Shown in pieces: positions 6,732 to 8,354 of a stretch of 8,354 bases of DNA (positions are counted from its first letter, which is position 1; every line of letters starts with the position of its first letter). This stretch comes from Propionibacteriaceae bacterium. GTDB taxonomy: Bacteria; Actinomycetota; Actinomycetes; Propionibacteriales; Propionibacteriaceae. Location: positions 1 through 8,354 of the forward strand of contig JAKDIK010000101.1 in the NCBI GenBank assembly GCA_030450535.1, read 5' to 3'. Position numbers and translations under genes: made by a program. Below the pieces are notes generated by a model. That model had not been told where the DNA came from. It saw only the letters and a program-made list of their open reading frames with translations, and ran no database searches.

Positions 6732-7622
6732 ATGACCACGATCGGCTTCATCGGGCTCGGCACCATGGGCCACCCCATGGCGCGCCACGTCCTGGCGGCG
6801 CGGCCCGGCGAGGTGGTGCTGCACACCCGGACGCGCGGCCGGGTTTCCGACCTGCTGGCCGCGGGTGCCCGCTGGGCGAACACGCCCGCCGACCTCGCGC
6901 GGCAGTGCGATCTGGTCGTGTTCGTTGTGCCGACCATCGGGGACATCCGCGCGCTGATGCACGGCGCGGACGGCCTGCTCGCCGGCGTCGGCGCGCCGCT
7001 GGTCCTCGCGGTCAGCTCGACCTGCGGAGCCGAGGAGGTGCGCGCGCTCGGCGCCGAGGCGGACGCGGCCTCCGACGGGTTGGTCAGCGTGGTGGACGCC
7101 CCCGTGAGCGGCGGTGCCGAGGGGGCCGAGGCGGGGACGCTGTCGGTGATGGTCGGCGGCCCGGACCCGGCGGCGGCCCTCGTCGTCGACGTGTTGTCGG
7201 CCACCGGCCGGGCCGTCCGTCTCGGCCCGCTCGGCTCCGGGCAGGTCGCCAAGGCGTGCAACCAACTCATCGTGGCGGCCACCGTGGTGGCCAACGCCGA
7301 GGCAGCGGTGGTGGCCGAACGCGCGGGCCTGGACGTGGCGGGGCTGTTCGACCTGCTGGGCGGCGGCTACGCAGGCAGCCGGATCATGGCGGTCAAGGCG
7401 CGCCGGTTCGCCGAGCACGACCACTCCCCCTCGGGCGCGGCGAAGTTCCTGGTCAAGGACCTGCGGGCGTTCGCCGAGGTGGCTGCGGATGCCGGCGTCG
7501 CCACGCTGCTCACCGAGCCGCTCCGCTCGGTGTTCGGGGGCCTGACGGACGCCGGCCTGGGCGATCTGGACACCGCCGTCGTCCAGCGCTGGATCGAGCA
7601 GGGATCCGACGCCACGGCGTGA
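6732..7622 (+). CDS. Beta-hydroxyacid dehydrogenase (3-hydroxyisobutyrate dehydrogenase / tartronate semialdehyde reductase family)
   Basis: 296 residues, the typical family size. The enzyme oxidises a 3-hydroxy acid or reduces a semialdehyde with NAD(P). The Rossmann motif is IGFIGLGTMG (4-13). The substrate motif DAPVSGGAEGAEAGTLSVMVGG begins at 122 (split here as Asp122-Pro124, Ser126-Gly128). Catalytic Lys174 lies in GSGQVAKACNQ with Asn177, and FLVKDL lies near residue 240. HTRT (31-34) at the end of strand two favours NADP(H). The start is fixed by GAGGAGG 8 nt upstream. It is divergent from the operon and shares its control region, so it likely belongs to the same pathway, perhaps handling tartronate semialdehyde, a methylmalonate-type semialdehyde or a related product. 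Exact substrate unresolved. Confidence 0.93.
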   Translation: MTTIGFIGLGTMGHPMARHVLAARPGEVVLHTRTRGRVSDLLAAGARWANTPADLARQCDLVVFVVPTIGDIRALMHGADGLLAGVGAPLVLAVSSTCGAEEVRALGAEADAASDGLVSVVDAPVSGGAEGAEAGTLSVMVGGPDPAAALVVDVLSATGRAVRLGPLGSGQVAKACNQLIVAATVVANAEAAVVAERAGLDVAGLFDLLGGGYAGSRIMAVKARRFAEHDHSPSGAAKFLVKDLRAFAEVAADAGVATLLTEPLRSVFGGLTDAGLGDLDTAVVQRWIEQGSDATA

Positions 7623-7625
7623 GCG

Positions 7626-7642
7626 GACGCCGGCCGGGCGTC
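7626..7642. terminator. Short hairpin between convergent genes (possible bidirectional terminator)
   Basis: GACGCC-ggccg-GGCGTC forms a perfect 6-bp GC-only stem with a 5-nt loop. It fills the 18-nt gap between the plus-strand dehydrogenase stop (7622) and the acetyltransferase stop (7643-7641). There is no T run on either side, so it is not a classical intrinsic terminator; many actinobacterial terminators lack one. Confidence 0.4.
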
Positions 7643-8336
7643 ACGCCGCGGCGAGCGGGACCAGCAGGTTGACGCCGTGGCGTTCGAGGCCCAGGCGCCG
7701 CGCGAGCCCCTGCGAGGCGTCGTTGGCGAGGGCGGCGCGGAACACCGCGAAGCCCGACTGGGCCACGCCGGACGCCAGCGCGGCCGCCGCCACGGTGGCG
7801 CCGAGCCCTCGACCCCTCGCGCCGGGGGCGACGAGGACGCCCACGTCTGCCCGCCAGCCCCACAGGGGGTTGACCACGGCGGCCGCGACGAGGCGGCCGT
7901 CCTCCTCGATGCCGAAGGCGTCGCCGCCCGCTGTGTCGAAGCCGGCCTCGGCCCACTCCTGCGCCGTCACCGCCGCACGCAGCTCGACCAGCCGCCCGGG
8001 CTCGACCGGTCCCGCTCCCGGCGGCAGGTCGGTGGTGTGATCGGCCCAGTAGTGGTCGGCTGGCCCACGCACGGGACCGTCTGCCATCCCTGCCCACAAC
8101 TCGGGGTCACCCAGGGCGTCCGGCGTCCGCCCGCGGACGAGCGCGCTCACGGCGTCCAGGTGCACCACCGGCGCGTCCACCCAGGCCTGGCCGCCGAGGA
8201 GCAGCACGAGCGCGGCGTCGGCGTACCGTCCGGTGGACGCGAGCGTCACGGGCACGAGCCCGGGCACCGGCGTCCCGAACCGCATCGTCCAGTGACCCGT
8301 GATCCTGGCTCGGGTCGCGTCCTCCACGTCCAGCAC
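7641..8336 (-). CDS. GNAT-family N-acetyltransferase
   Basis: 231 residues. It is expected to transfer an acetyl group from acetyl-CoA to an amine; the substrate is unknown. The GNAT domain is in the C-terminal half: strand region DAFGIEEDGRLVAAAVV (about 139-155), then motif A at 166-185 with the acetyl-CoA pyrophosphate loop RGRGLGA (174-180), and NDASQGLARRLGLERHG (205-221) as motif B. The N-terminal 110 residues have no motif I recognise. An in-frame TGA at 8354-8352 limits the start to GTG 8336 or GTG 8327. GTG 8327 lies exactly 7 nt after TAGGGT, which would give a leaderless 228-residue protein; GTG 8336 has no ribosome site. It converges on the preceding gene and is probably unrelated to the catabolic cluster. 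Confidence 0.85.
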   Translation of the reverse strand: MLDVEDATRARITGHWTMRFGTPVPGLVPVTLASTGRYADAALVLLLGGQAWVDAPVVHLDAVSALVRGRTPDALGDPELWAGMADGPVRGPADHYWADHTTDLPPGAGPVEPGRLVELRAAVTAQEWAEAGFDTAGGDAFGIEEDGRLVAAAVVNPLWGWRADVGVLVAPGARGRGLGATVAAAALASGVAQSGFAVFRAALANDASQGLARRLGLERHGVNLLVPLAAA

Positions 8337-8340
8337 CCTA
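8335..8340 (-). promoter_or_regulatory. Candidate -10 box (TAGGGT) for a leaderless acetyltransferase transcript
   Basis: TAGGGT on the minus strand is followed by 7 nt and GTG 8327-8325. It overlaps the alternative GTG at 8336, which would therefore lie upstream of the transcription start. The -35 position falls outside the window. Confidence 0.4.
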
Positions 8341-8354
8341 ACGGCGCGTGATCA

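Noticed and set aside
6564..7424. Minus-strand open frame opposite the beta-hydroxyacid dehydrogenase
   Set aside because: Antisense to a gene with complete family motifs, no recognisable domain, and it would run through both divergent promoters.
1..8354. Mobile elements, attachment sites, tRNA genes or a defence island
   Set aside because: No transposase, integrase, terminal repeats, tRNA-like folds or defence-type domains were seen on either strand; base composition looks even across the window.

Overview
The window is about 70% GC, with genes packed end to start. Its start-site signals look actinobacterial (TAGNNT-type -10 boxes, several start codons with no leader room). A Propionibacteriaceae-like actinobacterium is my best guess, but that rests on overall style and not on a marker gene. 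There are no RNA genes, insertion sequences, CRISPR arrays or phage genes, and no gap longer than 300 bases. The only sizeable non-coding stretch is a 164-base divergent promoter region at 6568-6731.

Layout. Seven genes run leftwards on the minus strand from 6567 to beyond the left edge: an MHS-type major facilitator transporter, a gluconate 5-dehydrogenase-like SDR, a fumarylacetoacetate-hydrolase (FAH) family enzyme, a D-2-hydroxyacid dehydrogenase, an IclR-family regulator, a CitE/HpcH-type lyase, and a general stress protein 17M-like membrane protein with a Gly-Tyr-Gln repeat tail, cut by the window edge. Junctions are tight (ATGA overlaps at three, 1 nt at another, 10 and 35 nt at the rest), so this reads as one operon with possible internal promoters. 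Facing it on the plus strand from 6732 is a 3-hydroxyisobutyrate / tartronate-semialdehyde reductase-type dehydrogenase. A GNAT acetyltransferase on the minus strand converges on that gene at the right end and looks unrelated.

How the genes may work together. The transporter imports an organic or sugar acid. The SDR oxidises a hydroxyl. The FAH enzyme acts on the resulting keto or diketo acid. The lyase cleaves a carbon-carbon bond. Two hydroxyacid dehydrogenases interconvert small hydroxy and oxo acids. The IclR protein is the likely local regulator. No dehydratase, kinase or CoA ligase is present, so the substrate cannot be read from the window.

The most notable non-coding signals are three. 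(1) A compact divergent promoter pair whose two -35 boxes are the two arms of one palindrome. (2) A TAGGNT box exactly 7 nt upstream of three start codons, suggesting leaderless transcripts. (3) A perfect 16-bp palindrome just upstream of the iclR-type gene. I see no clear evidence of a wholly new type of system. The window is best described as an uncharacterised acid-catabolism cluster with an unexpected stress protein attached.
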